A DNA stretch of 64,000 nucleotides from Sphingomonas sp. G-3-2-10. GTDB lineage: Bacteria > Pseudomonadota > Alphaproteobacteria > Sphingomonadales > Sphingomonadaceae. Made by a program: the position numbers and the translations under genes. The stretch is taken from NCBI RefSeq assembly GCF_012927115.1, contig NZ_JABBFY010000002.1, forward strand, positions 124,001-188,000, in the 5' to 3' direction. The notes under the pieces were generated by a model. That model searched no databases and was not told where the DNA came from. It was given only the letters and a program-made list of their open reading frames with translations. Positions 35,202 to 46,993 of the stretch are shown here, piece by piece (position 1 is the first letter of the stretch; each line of letters opens with the position of its first letter).

Positions 35202-35717
35202 ATGCGCGCCATGATCCGGACGATGCCGATTGCCGCTCTCATCCTGCTCGCGGGCTGCGGCGCCCGTGCCGACAGCCCCGACAATATCCCGAAAATGGGG
35301 AAGTGGCAGAAGGACGTGAAGCTCGTCGCGCTGATCGCGAACGATGTGTGGATCGACCGCAAGGACGCCCCGCTCGACCTCCCGCCCGATCGCAACGAAG
35401 TCATCCCCTGCATCGAACCCGCGCTTCAAACGAAGAACAGGATCAACAGCAACTTCCTCGCCAACACCGAAAAGCTCTGCACCGTCGATTCGCTCGAAAG
35501 CAGCGACGGCGCCATCGTCGGCAAGGGAACCTGCGGCCCCGCGAGCCGATTCGGCGGCACCATGAGCGGGACGATGGAATTCGACGGCCGCGAGCGCGAG
35601 GACCGGATCGACGCCACCCTCTCGATGAATGTCAACCTCAAGCAATCCAGCGGCGCGACCGAACGCATCCGCGTCGGCGTCGAGATGAAGTGGAAGCGGC
35701 TCGGCGATTGCACCTGA
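35202..35717 (+). CDS. DUF3617-like lipoprotein (171 aa)
   Basis: The start at 35202 follows GAGGGGAACCC. MRAMIRTMPIAALILLAGCG is a signal with an LAGC lipobox. The mature part keeps the DUF3617-type frame: KWQKDVKLVALI in the N-terminal strand, cysteines in IPCIEPAL, LCTVDS and KGTCGPAS, and the closing MKWKRLGDCT. It lacks the SLTNA motif of the array at 32.4-34.1 kb, so it is a more distant paralogue. Confidence 0.65.
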   Translation: MRAMIRTMPIAALILLAGCGARADSPDNIPKMGKWQKDVKLVALIANDVWIDRKDAPLDLPPDRNEVIPCIEPALQTKNRINSNFLANTEKLCTVDSLESSDGAIVGKGTCGPASRFGGTMSGTMEFDGREREDRIDATLSMNVNLKQSSGATERIRVGVEMKWKRLGDCT

Positions 35718-35740
35718 GCCGCATTCGACTTTGCCGAGCC

Positions 35741-36214
35741 TCAATCGACGATCGTGAACCCCGGCACCGGACGATTCTCCGGCCCCGAATGGTACATGTC
35801 GATAAAGATATCGACCGGCTGCTGGCCCGCGCAGGTCACCTTGTACAGATCGACGATATAGCCGAACACGCCGGCGCCGACGTTGCCCGCGCGGAAGAAG
35901 CTCGGCGCAGTGCCGTCCGCGCAGCGCAGGCGGCTGAGATAGGCCCGCTGGCCCTGGGGCTGGTTTTCGCGCACCGGATTCAGGTTCGATCCCAGCGGAT
36001 GCTGTTCCGCCCTGGCGATGGCGTCGCGCAGCGCGCCGCCGCGCAGGCCGCCGCCCAGCGATTGCATCATGTCTCGGCTCGGATTGGGGCGCTCGCGCGG
36101 TGCGGCGCTGCTGGCCGTGCCGGGGCGCGAACCGCCCGGCGCGGGCGAACATGCGGACAGGGCCAGCGCTGCGCCACCGGCCAGCGCAATCATCCGGATC
36201 GTCATGCTCGACAT
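35741..36214 (-). CDS. Lipoprotein of unknown function (157 aa)
   Basis: The start at 36214 (MSSMTIRMIALAGGAALALS) is preceded by GAGGGGAAG; an SAC lipobox predicts lipidation at about Cys22. A Pro/Ser/Arg-rich linker is followed by a domain of about 100 residues with cysteines in LRCADGTAP and KVTCAGQQP, and a Tyr/Phe-rich strand FGYIVDLYKV. No family is recognised. The next minus-strand gene upstream is the metallo-beta-lactamase-fold hydrolase, 46 bp away, so the two may be co-transcribed. Confidence 0.6.
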   Translation of the reverse strand: MSSMTIRMIALAGGAALALSACSPAPGGSRPGTASSAAPRERPNPSRDMMQSLGGGLRGGALRDAIARAEQHPLGSNLNPVRENQPQGQRAYLSRLRCADGTAPSFFRAGNVGAGVFGYIVDLYKVTCAGQQPVDIFIDMYHSGPENRPVPGFTIVD

Positions 36215-36260
36215 CGAACTTCCCCTCATAGCTCGACGTGCAGGATACGCGGCTTTGGGT

Positions 36261-39657
<3,397 letters not shown>

Positions 39658-39812
39658 TGCTTTTTTGCAACGCAGCATGACGGAATCTGCGCGGAAATAA
39701 GACTCGCGTTGACTGTCACGTGACTGCCATATTCAGTCGCCAGAGGGCGGCTCAGACGGTGATAGCACCGCACCGCGAGTTATTACGGGCACCACCCAAC
39801 AAGGGGAAGACC

Positions 39813-42545
39813 ATGCGCACTAAGCTTTTCGCAGGCGTGGCGTTTGCCGCGCTTATTCTGCCGTCGGCAGCCTTCGCTCAGTCGACCGGCTCGACCGAGT
39901 TCGAAGCCGAGAATGAAATCGTCGTCACCGGCACCGCCGTTCAGCGCAGCGTCGGCGGAGTCCAGCTGCCCGATACGCCGAAGTCGAAGGTCGTCATCGA
40001 CGCGGAACTGATCCAGCGCCAGCGCCCCGGCCAGACCGTCAACGACATCATCAACCTGTCGCCGGGTGTCAGCTTCCAGAACAACGACGCCACCGGCGCG
40101 TCGGGCGGCACCTTCACGATCCGCGGCTTCGACTCGACCCGCATCTCGCAGACGATCGACGGCATTCCGCTGAACGACACCGGCAACTACGCCATCTATT
40201 CGAACCAGCAGCAGGATCCCGAGACGCTGGAGTCGATCAACGTCAACCTCGGCTCGACCGACGCCGACAGCCCGACCGCCTCGGCTTCGGGCGGCACCGT
40301 CAACATCCGCACCCGCGTTCCGGGTGAGGAACTGGGCGCGCTGTTCAGCGGCATGATCGGCACCTACGCCGCCAATGGCGCACCGGCCGGCGAGCGCAAC
40401 TTCTATCGCGGCTTCGCGATGATCGACACCGGCGACTTCACCGGCATCGGCACCCGCGCTTTCGTTTCGGCTTCGTGGCTGAAGGGCGACAACCCCTTCA
40501 ACAACTATGGCCAGCTCGAGAAGGCCCAGTTCAACGGCCGTCTCTATCAGTCGATCGGCGACAATGGCGACTTCATCGCCATCGCGGGCCACTATAACGA
40601 GAACCGCAACAACTTCTTCGGTTCGGGCCCGCTACGCGCCGATCCGGCTCGCGTCGTCGGCAGCGGTTCGGGCAACCGCTTCCCGCTGACCAACACCGAG
40701 CGTCAGTACAACATCAACTATCCGTGCAACACGGCCGTTGCTCGCGCCGGTCTGGTGGACACCACCAACTCGTGCGGCACCGAGTTCGATCGTCGCTACA
40801 ACCCGTCGAACACCGGCAACATCCGCGGCAACATGCGCTTCACGCTGGCCGAAGGTCTGGTCCTGACGGTCGACCCGAGCTTCCAGTATGTGAAGGCGAA
40901 CGGCGGCGGCGTCGTCGCAGCGCGCGAAGGCTGCACCACGCTGGGCACCGCGCCCGTCGTGGCACCGGGCTGCGGCGCGGGCACCTTCACCGGCGTGATC
41001 AATGCGGGCCCGAACGGCGGCAATGCATCGCCGGGCGGCTTCGGCACCTATGTCGGCCGTGACCTCAACGGCGACGGCGATCTGCTCGACACCGTCCAGA
41101 TCGCGAACCCGAGCCAGACGACCACCCGTCGTTATGTCGTGGTTTCGTCGCTCGCCTACACGCTCGCCCAGGGCCAGCGCTTCCGCCTGAGCTACACCTA
41201 TGACCGCGGCCGCCATCGCCAGACCGGCGAGCACGCTCCGCTGGCGATCAACGGTGAACCGCTGGACGTCTTCCCGGTGAACATGCCGATCCTGACCGGT
41301 TCGGGTCCGTCGCTTCAGAAGCGCGACCGCCTGTCCTATGCCCAGCTGCAGCAGGTCTCGGGTGAATATCGTGGCGAGTTCGGTCCGCTCACGGTCGTCG
41401 CCAGCGTCACCGGCAAGTGGTTCAAGCGCGATCTGACGCAGAACTGCTTCACCGTCGCAGCCAACGGCAACGTCGCCTGCCTGCCCGCGGGCCAGCTCGC
41501 AGCTTATGGCGCGGCCAACCCCTATGCCTATTTCGGCCAGGGCGTGACCTCGACCACCAACAGCAACGGCGCCACTGTGACGCGTCCGGCCGGTGCTTGC
41601 ACCACCGCAGTCACCTGCGTCGTCGGCTTCGCCGCTCCGCAGCGTCGCGTGTACAACTATGACAAGGTCCTGCCGAGCCTCGGCGTGACCTTCGATGTCA
41701 CCGACGATCTGAGCGCGTTCGCCAGCTACACCAAGGGCATCTCGGTTCCCGGTACGGACATTCTGTACGGCGCCTTCTACTTCCCGGTCTCCGCCGACGG
41801 CGCGCGCCCGGTTCCTGAAGGCACGAACAGCTTCGACGGCGGCTTCCGCTATCGTCGCGGCCGCCTGACCGCGCAGCTCGCGGGCTGGTACACCGGCTAC
41901 ACCAACCGTATCGCCACCGCCTATGATCCCGAACTGGACCAGACGATCACCCGCAACCTGGGCGACGTCACCAAGTGGGGCTTCGACGGCAGCATCGCGT
42001 ACAAGCCGACCCCGGACCTCCTGCTCTATGTGTTCGGTTCGTATCTGAGCTCGCGGATCAAGGACAATCTGGCGGGTGGCAACTGCTCGGCAGCGTTCGT
42101 GACTGCAGGCCAGTATGGTTGCACCACGGTCGGCTCGCCCTACTTCGTGCAGACCGCCGGCAAGCGTGAATCGGGCGCTCCGGTTTACACCTTCGGCGGC
42201 CGTATCCAGGGCACCATCGGTCCGGTCGACCTCGGCGTTCAGGCCAAGCGTACCGGCAAGCGCTACGTCAACGACGAGAACCTGCCGATCCAGCAGGTCA
42301 GCGGCGCGACGACCACCACCGTCTATGGTGCGACTGCGCCGGAATACACGCTGGTCGATATCGATATCCGTCTGAACATGGCTCAGTGGGGTCTCGAAAA
42401 GACCTATCTCCAGTTCAACGTGACCAACCTGTTCGATCAGTATTATGTCGGCGGCTTCGGTGGTTCGTCGAACCGCTACACTGTCCCGAACGCCAACTTT
42501 GGCGTGCCGCGCGCAGTGACGATGGCCTTCGTGGTCGGCTTCTAA
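39813..42545 (+). CDS. TonB-dependent receptor
   Basis: Outer-membrane active transporter of 910 residues. The signal peptide (MRTKLFAGVAFAALILPSAA, AFA-Q cut) is followed by the TonB-box-like EIVVTGTA and a plug domain (VNDIINLSPGVSFQNND; FTIRGFDSTR; YSNQQQDPETLESINVN). The C terminus, ending in VTMAFVVGF, has the aromatic last beta-strand. Disulfide-capable cysteines occur in extracellular loops (SCGTEFD, EGCTTLGT). GTCACGTGAC (39715-39724), a palindrome about 90 bp upstream, is a possible control element. No adjacent ABC or SusD gene identifies the substrate. Confidence 0.95.
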   Translation: MRTKLFAGVAFAALILPSAAFAQSTGSTEFEAENEIVVTGTAVQRSVGGVQLPDTPKSKVVIDAELIQRQRPGQTVNDIINLSPGVSFQNNDATGASGGTFTIRGFDSTRISQTIDGIPLNDTGNYAIYSNQQQDPETLESINVNLGSTDADSPTASASGGTVNIRTRVPGEELGALFSGMIGTYAANGAPAGERNFYRGFAMIDTGDFTGIGTRAFVSASWLKGDNPFNNYGQLEKAQFNGRLYQSIGDNGDFIAIAGHYNENRNNFFGSGPLRADPARVVGSGSGNRFPLTNTERQYNINYPCNTAVARAGLVDTTNSCGTEFDRRYNPSNTGNIRGNMRFTLAEGLVLTVDPSFQYVKANGGGVVAAREGCTTLGTAPVVAPGCGAGTFTGVINAGPNGGNASPGGFGTYVGRDLNGDGDLLDTVQIANPSQTTTRRYVVVSSLAYTLAQGQRFRLSYTYDRGRHRQTGEHAPLAINGEPLDVFPVNMPILTGSGPSLQKRDRLSYAQLQQVSGEYRGEFGPLTVVASVTGKWFKRDLTQNCFTVAANGNVACLPAGQLAAYGAANPYAYFGQGVTSTTNSNGATVTRPAGACTTAVTCVVGFAAPQRRVYNYDKVLPSLGVTFDVTDDLSAFASYTKGISVPGTDILYGAFYFPVSADGARPVPEGTNSFDGGFRYRRGRLTAQLAGWYTGYTNRIATAYDPELDQTITRNLGDVTKWGFDGSIAYKPTPDLLLYVFGSYLSSRIKDNLAGGNCSAAFVTAGQYGCTTVGSPYFVQTAGKRESGAPVYTFGGRIQGTIGPVDLGVQAKRTGKRYVNDENLPIQQVSGATTTTVYGATAPEYTLVDIDIRLNMAQWGLEKTYLQFNVTNLFDQYYVGGFGGSSNRYTVPNANFGVPRAVTMAFVVGF

Positions 42546-42572
42546 GCCAACCGCCACCCCGGCAAGAAGAAA

Positions 42573-42607
42573 GCCGCCGCTCCCGAAAGGGGGCGGCGGT
42601 TTTCGTT
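42573..42607 (+). terminator. Intrinsic terminator of the TonB-receptor gene
   Basis: GCCGCCGCTCCC and GGGGGCGGCGG pair with one mismatch around GAAA (42573-42599), followed by TTTTCGTTT. It lies 28 bp after the receptor stop at 42545. Confidence 0.85.
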
Positions 42608-42768
42608 TGGGGGATAAGGCGGACGACAGCGGCTATGCTCGCTTCGGATCAGGCCAAACCTGCACATCCAAAGCAATCGTGCTCCGGCGGAGACCGGAGC
42701 GTTGGCCTGGCCGGCTGCAATTTGCCAAGGCCCTGGCCTTCGCCGGAGCGCTACTCAACTTGAGCGGA

Positions 42769-43359
42769 TCAGACCGTCTCGGCCGCCTTGGCGTAGAGCG
42801 AGTTCACCGGCCGGGCGAACACGCGGCGGACCATCGGCTCGAAATATTCCAGCGGCTCGCTGTCATAGTCAGGGTCGAACGCCGCCTGATCATATTTCGC
42901 GCAGAATTCCTCGCACGCCGCGAAATGAGGATGCCCGCGGAACGCCTCGCGCGCGTCGCGGTTCATCCCGATGAAGTGGAAGAAATAATAGCCCTGAAAG
43001 GCCCCGTGATTCTGGCAGATCCAATGGATCTCCTCGCTCACGAACGGCTTGAGGATCGCCGCGCCGATCTCGGGGTGATTATAGCTGCCCAGCGTGTCGC
43101 CGATGTCGTGAAGCAGGGCCATCACCACATAATCCTCGCCCCGCCCGTCGCGATGCGCGCGAGTCGCGGTCTGGAGCGAATGCTGCATCCGGTCGATCGG
43201 AAAGCCGCCGAAATCGCCGTCGAGCAGCCGCAGATGCGTCAGCACCCGGTCCGCCAATCCGCCGGCAAAGCCGCGAAACTGGCTGCCGATGATGTTCCAG
43301 TCCGCCTGCGTTCCCTCGCTCATCGCGGTGAACGTGGCGCGCTCGCCCGAATCCTCCAT
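42769..43359 (-). CDS. HD-domain protein (PhnZ/TmpB-like)
   Basis: A 196-residue metal-dependent HD-fold protein. Putative ligands are in RMQHSLQTATRAHRD, VVMALLHDIGDT (the HD dyad), YNHPEIGAAIL and CQNHGAFQGYY. The combination of HD with these flanking motifs resembles the diiron-oxygenase branch (PhnZ, TmpB), which oxidises phosphonates, more than phosphohydrolases. No phosphonate genes are nearby, so the activity is unproven. The start at 43359 (MEDSGERATFTAM) follows GGAGAGGGCCG. Confidence 0.7.
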   Translation of the reverse strand: MEDSGERATFTAMSEGTQADWNIIGSQFRGFAGGLADRVLTHLRLLDGDFGGFPIDRMQHSLQTATRAHRDGRGEDYVVMALLHDIGDTLGSYNHPEIGAAILKPFVSEEIHWICQNHGAFQGYYFFHFIGMNRDAREAFRGHPHFAACEEFCAKYDQAAFDPDYDSEPLEYFEPMVRRVFARPVNSLYAKAAETV

Positions 43360-43475
43360 CGGCCCTCTCCTATGTTTTCCCGGCTCATGCCGGGGGACGG
43401 TGCCAGCCCGCTCCCTTGCCGACGCAAAGCCTACCCCTCTTTGCCCGCACTTGTCAGCGGTGTTAGAGCAGGCCC

Positions 43476-44624
43476 GTGCTCGAACCGGCCCGACCCAGAC
43501 TCCGCCTGCTGCCCGCGGCCATCGCGCGGCCCGAAGTGCTCACGCGCCCCTTCTTCGAAGAGAAGAGCCGCGCCTTCTGGATGCTCCAGGCGGTCGGGTG
43601 GAGCGGCTATCTGATCCTGCGCACCGTCTCGTCCATTTCGATCGGGATCACGCTGAAGGGCGTGCTGATCCCGCTGGTCGAAACGATCATCGGGTATAGC
43701 CTGACGCTGCTGCTTTCGACGCTCTACGGCTTCTATCGCCGCCTGCCGCGCATCAGCGGCATCCTGCTGACTCTCGCCACGCTGGCCACCGCGACTCTGG
43801 TCTATGCGGTGCTCAACGCCTTCAGCTTCTCGTTCATCAACGGCGATTCGCTGCAGCCGGGGATCAGCGTCGCGCTGGTCTTCGCGACCATGTTCCTCAA
43901 CTTCACCGTGCTGGCAGGCTGGTCCGCGCTCTATTTCGGCATCAACTTCTACCTGATCGTCGAGCAACAGGCCGATCAGATGCAGGTGCTGGAGCATCAG
44001 GCGAGCAGCGCCCAGCTGGCGATGCTGCGCTATCAGCTCAACCCGCATTTCCTGTTTAACACGCTCAATTCGATCTCGACGCTGGTGCTGCTCAAGCAGA
44101 CCGAACGCGCCAACATCATGCTTTCCCGCCTCGCGTCGTTCCTGCGCTATACGCTCGCCAACGAGCCGACCGCGCACGTCACGCTGGCGCAGGAAGCCGA
44201 AACGCTGAAACTCTATCTCGAGATCGAGAAGATGCGGTTCGACGAGCGACTGCGCACCCATTTCGAGATCGACCCGCGCGTCGCCAAGGCCCGGCTGCCC
44301 TCGCTGCTGCTCCAGCCGCTGGTGGAAAATGCGATCAAATATGCCGTCACTCCGCAGGAAGAAGGCGCCGATATCACCGTTTCCGCTCGGCTCGCCGGAG
44401 AACGGGTGCAGATCAGCGTATCCGACACCGGCCCGGGATTGATCGAGATGAAAGCGAGGCCGACCCTTTCAACCGGCGTGGGGCTCGCCAATATCAAGGA
44501 GCGACTGGCGCAGGCTTTCGGGCCTGACCATCGATTCGAAACGAAATCGAACCCGGGGCATGGGTTCAGCGTTGAGATCGAAATCCCGTTCCAGATCGAG
44601 GAACCGAACCGAGAGGCCGCATGA
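43476..44624 (+). CDS. Sensor histidine kinase, LytS/AlgZ (His_kinase) family
   Basis: A 382-residue membrane sensor kinase. At least four hydrophobic segments occupy about residues 35-165. The kinase core has the phosphorylated His in LRYQLNPHFLFNTLNSIS, the N box PLVENAIKY, and the G box DTGPGL followed by STGVGLANIKERL. It is translationally coupled to a LytTR response regulator by an ATGA overlap. The start is uncertain: a GTG at 43476 has no clear ribosome binding site, and an internal Met in FWMLQAVGW is an alternative. The signal is unknown. Confidence 0.9.
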   Translation: MLEPARPRLRLLPAAIARPEVLTRPFFEEKSRAFWMLQAVGWSGYLILRTVSSISIGITLKGVLIPLVETIIGYSLTLLLSTLYGFYRRLPRISGILLTLATLATATLVYAVLNAFSFSFINGDSLQPGISVALVFATMFLNFTVLAGWSALYFGINFYLIVEQQADQMQVLEHQASSAQLAMLRYQLNPHFLFNTLNSISTLVLLKQTERANIMLSRLASFLRYTLANEPTAHVTLAQEAETLKLYLEIEKMRFDERLRTHFEIDPRVAKARLPSLLLQPLVENAIKYAVTPQEEGADITVSARLAGERVQISVSDTGPGLIEMKARPTLSTGVGLANIKERLAQAFGPDHRFETKSNPGHGFSVEIEIPFQIEEPNREAA

Positions 44625-45430
44625 CAATCAGAACCATTCTCGTCGACGACGAACCCCTGGCGATCCAGGGGCTCGAGCTCCGGCTTCAGGAGCATGACGA
44701 CGTCGAGATCATCGACAAATGCTCGAACGGCCGCGAAGCGATCCGTTCCATCAAGACGCACAAACCCGACCTCGTCTTCCTCGATATCCAGATGCCCGGA
44801 TTCGACGGATTTTCGGTGGTGCAGGGTCTTATGGAAGTCGAACCGCCGCTGTTCGTCTTCGTCACCGCCTATTCCGACCACGCCATCCGCGCCTTCGAAG
44901 CGCAGGCGATGGACTATCTGATGAAGCCGGTCGAACCGGCCCGCCTCGCCGACACGATCGAACGCGTGCGGATGCGCCTGAACGAGAAGCGCGGGGCCGA
45001 GGAAGTCGAGAAGCTCAAGGAAGTCCTCGCCGAAGTCGCTCCCGACACCGCCGAGGAAATGGCCTCGGCCGATGGCGGCGCGGGCGAACTCGCTTCGAAC
45101 CGCTTCGAAAAGCTCATCAACATCAAGGATCGCGGCCAGATCTTCCGCGTCGATGTCGATACGATCGAGCGGATCGACGCGGCCGGCGATTACATGTGCA
45201 TCTATACCGGCGACAACACGCTGATCCTGCGCGAAACGATGAAGGACCTCGAGAAGCGCCTCGATCCGCGCCGGTTCCAGCGCGTCCATCGTTCGACCAT
45301 CGTCAATCTCGATCTGGTCAAGCAGGTGAAGCCGCACACCAATGGCGAATGCTTCCTCGTGCTCGATTCGGGTGCGTCGGTGAAGGTCAGCCGTTCGTAT
45401 CGCGACGTGGTGGCGCGCTTCGTCCACTAA
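44621..45430 (+). CDS. LytTR-family response regulator
   Basis: A 269-residue DNA-binding response regulator. The receiver domain (about residues 1-120) has the phosphoacceptor Asp in DLVFLDIQMPGFDG and conserved Lys in YLMKPVEPARL. The LytTR DNA-binding domain (about 165-265) has FRVDVDTIERIDAAGDYM and RFQRVHRSTIVNLDLVKQV. The start at 44621 overlaps the kinase stop. The three exported four-cysteine genes downstream are possible targets, but a hairpin region lies between them. A linker of acidic residues separates the domains. Confidence 0.95.
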   Translation: MTIRTILVDDEPLAIQGLELRLQEHDDVEIIDKCSNGREAIRSIKTHKPDLVFLDIQMPGFDGFSVVQGLMEVEPPLFVFVTAYSDHAIRAFEAQAMDYLMKPVEPARLADTIERVRMRLNEKRGAEEVEKLKEVLAEVAPDTAEEMASADGGAGELASNRFEKLINIKDRGQIFRVDVDTIERIDAAGDYMCIYTGDNTLILRETMKDLEKRLDPRRFQRVHRSTIVNLDLVKQVKPHTNGECFLVLDSGASVKVSRSYRDVVARFVH

Positions 45431-45454
45431 GCGCCTCCTTCCGGCAAATTAGCG

Positions 45455-45497
45455 CCCCTCTCCGCCCGCGCGGGGAGGGGTTTGCCCCAAATGGGGC
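45455..45497. terminator. Hairpins after the LytS/LytTR operon
   Basis: CCCCTCTCCG (45455-45464) pairs with CGGGGAGGGG (45471-45480) with one mismatch, and GCCCC/GGGGC at about 45484-45497 forms a second small stem. They separate the two-component genes from the four-cysteine genes. The C-rich composition is like the other intergenic repeat elements, so this could be either a terminator or another copy of those. Confidence 0.45.
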
Positions 45498-45557
45498 TGT
45501 CGTCCCCCATCCCCTTCCCCCACATCGCCCTGAGTTAGGTGGGACGGGGGCGTTCGA

Positions 45558-45989
45558 ATGCGGCATCGGTTTTTCGCGATACTGGCGCTGCTGGTCGCGA
45601 TTCCGGGGACGGCCTGTGCCGCCCCCATGCAGGACGGCGGCGGCTGGCGGATGTGGGAATATCGCGCCGATGGCCTGATGAAGGCGATCGAGACCGCCAA
45701 TCTCAATCTGCTCGACGCGCATTGTTCGGACGTGGGCCGGGTGCTCACGCGCTCGGGTGTCAAATTCCCGGCATGGGCGCAATCGCTGCGCCCCGCATGC
45801 GCCGCGCTGCGCAATCTGTTCGAGCCGGTCGGCGACCTCCGCCGTGTCCGCATCGTCTGCCGCAATCTCAAACAGGCGGGGAAGGAGATCGGCCGCGCCC
45901 GCGAAGTCGCCGAGGCGCCCGAGGCCGACGATCGCGCGCGCCAAATCTCCGCAATGATCGCCCAACTTCGCAAGGACGCCTGTTCATGA
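45558..45989 (+). CDS. Four-cysteine secreted paralogue 1 (143 aa)
   Basis: The signal peptide (MRHRFFAILALLVAIPGTAC, cleavage near ACA-A) is followed by a domain of about 115 residues. Conserved features shared with the next two genes are W..W.YRA..LMKAIE, cysteines in AHCSDVG, PACAAL, IVCRNL and KDACS, and the block FPAWAQSL before the second Cys. The cysteines probably form two disulfides in the periplasm. I do not know the family. The stop overlaps the next start (ATGA), so the first two are co-translated. Confidence 0.7.
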   Translation: MRHRFFAILALLVAIPGTACAAPMQDGGGWRMWEYRADGLMKAIETANLNLLDAHCSDVGRVLTRSGVKFPAWAQSLRPACAALRNLFEPVGDLRRVRIVCRNLKQAGKEIGRAREVAEAPEADDRARQISAMIAQLRKDACS

Positions 45990-46399
45990 ATCGCATCGTC
46001 TCGCGGATCGCCCTGCCGATCCTGCTCCTGTCCGCCGCAACACCCGCATCGGCGCAGGACGCGAGTCCCCAGGTGTGGAACGACTGGGTCTATCGCGCCG
46101 GCACCCTGCTCAAGGCGATCGAGAGCGGCGAGGAAAGCCAGGTCAATCTCTATTGCCGCAACATCCAGCGCGAAGTCGGCGGGAAATATCTGCCGCAATG
46201 GGCGACCGGCCTGATCTATGTCTGCGACGCGCTCAAGACCGGGCTGACGCAGGGCCGCAGCCGCGCCCTCTGCAATCGCCTGCGCAACGCCGAGTCCGAG
46301 CTGGGCAAGGCAAAGCCGGTCGAAGCCGAGCCCCGCGCCTATCCGCTGGCGAGGCAGCTCACCGAAGCGATGCGCGGGCTGCGCCAGGGAATGTGCTGA
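45986..46399 (+). CDS. Four-cysteine secreted paralogue 2 (137 aa)
   Basis: Starts with MNRIVSRIALPILLLSAATP and a SAQ-D cleavage site. The mature domain aligns with the neighbours: VWNDWVYRAGTLLKAIESG, cysteines in LYCRNIQ, YVCDAL, ALCNRL and GMC, and LPQWATGLIYVC for the second motif. It has no lipobox. It overlaps the upstream gene and is followed by a 40-bp gap with GGGAG before paralogue 3. Function unknown. Confidence 0.7.
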   Translation: MNRIVSRIALPILLLSAATPASAQDASPQVWNDWVYRAGTLLKAIESGEESQVNLYCRNIQREVGGKYLPQWATGLIYVCDALKTGLTQGRSRALCNRLRNAESELGKAKPVEAEPRAYPLARQLTEAMRGLRQGMC

Positions 46400-46439
46400 C
46401 GCGCGCCCGCGCCGGACCTTTCACGACAGGGAGTCTCTC

Positions 46440-46883
46440 ATGCGTATCCGTCACTCGTTCACCATCGCCGCGCTCGCCGGCGCGCTGATCCTCCCCGGTA
46501 TCGCTGCGGCGAAGGACCGCGCCGAAGGCTGGGCCAATTGGACCGCCCGCGCCGAGCGCATTTACGAAGCGCTGATCAATGGCGACAGCGCCCGGCTCGA
46601 CAGCGCATGCAAGGGCGTCACGGGCGTGGTGATCGGCCAGGGCTTCCAGTTTCCCGGCTGGGGCCAGTCGCTGATCCAGGTGTGCACCGTCACCCAGGCC
46701 GCCTATCACGGCTCGAACAACAACAGGCGCTCGAAGCAGATCTGCAAGGATCTGCCCCGCGTTTCGGCGCTGATCGGCAAATCGACCGAAGTTCCCGAAG
46801 GTCCCGGCGCGCACAAGATCGCGCAGCAGATTTCGCGCGCGATGCTCGAAATCCGCGATCAGGTCTGCGTCAACTTCCGCTGA
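46440..46883 (+). CDS. Four-cysteine secreted paralogue 3 (147 aa)
   Basis: Signal MRIRHSFTIAALAGALILPG with AAA cleavage. The domain keeps the same frame: WANWTARAERIYEALINGD, cysteines in SACKGVT, QVCTVT, QICKDL and DQVCVNF, and FPGWGQSLIQVC. A short insertion HGSNNNRRS sits before the third Cys. GGGAG precedes the ATG. The three genes form a gene-duplication cluster immediately after the LytTR system, so surface or envelope stress is one guess at their role. Confidence 0.7.
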   Translation: MRIRHSFTIAALAGALILPGIAAAKDRAEGWANWTARAERIYEALINGDSARLDSACKGVTGVVIGQGFQFPGWGQSLIQVCTVTQAAYHGSNNNRRSKQICKDLPRVSALIGKSTEVPEGPGAHKIAQQISRAMLEIRDQVCVNFR

Positions 46884-46993
46884 TGCCTTCCATCCTCCCG
46901 GCCCCGGCCGGGAGGCGCAAAACGGGCAGCGACGCTTGACCCGCTCGGAACAAATCGGCAACAACGCTTCCGCATCACAGGCGGGAGGAATGC

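Noticed and set aside
42609..42768. Possible small gene between the receptor terminator and the HD gene
   Set aside because: The interval contains short inverted repeats of CCGGAG type and no ORF with ribosome binding site, so I see only repeat-like sequence.
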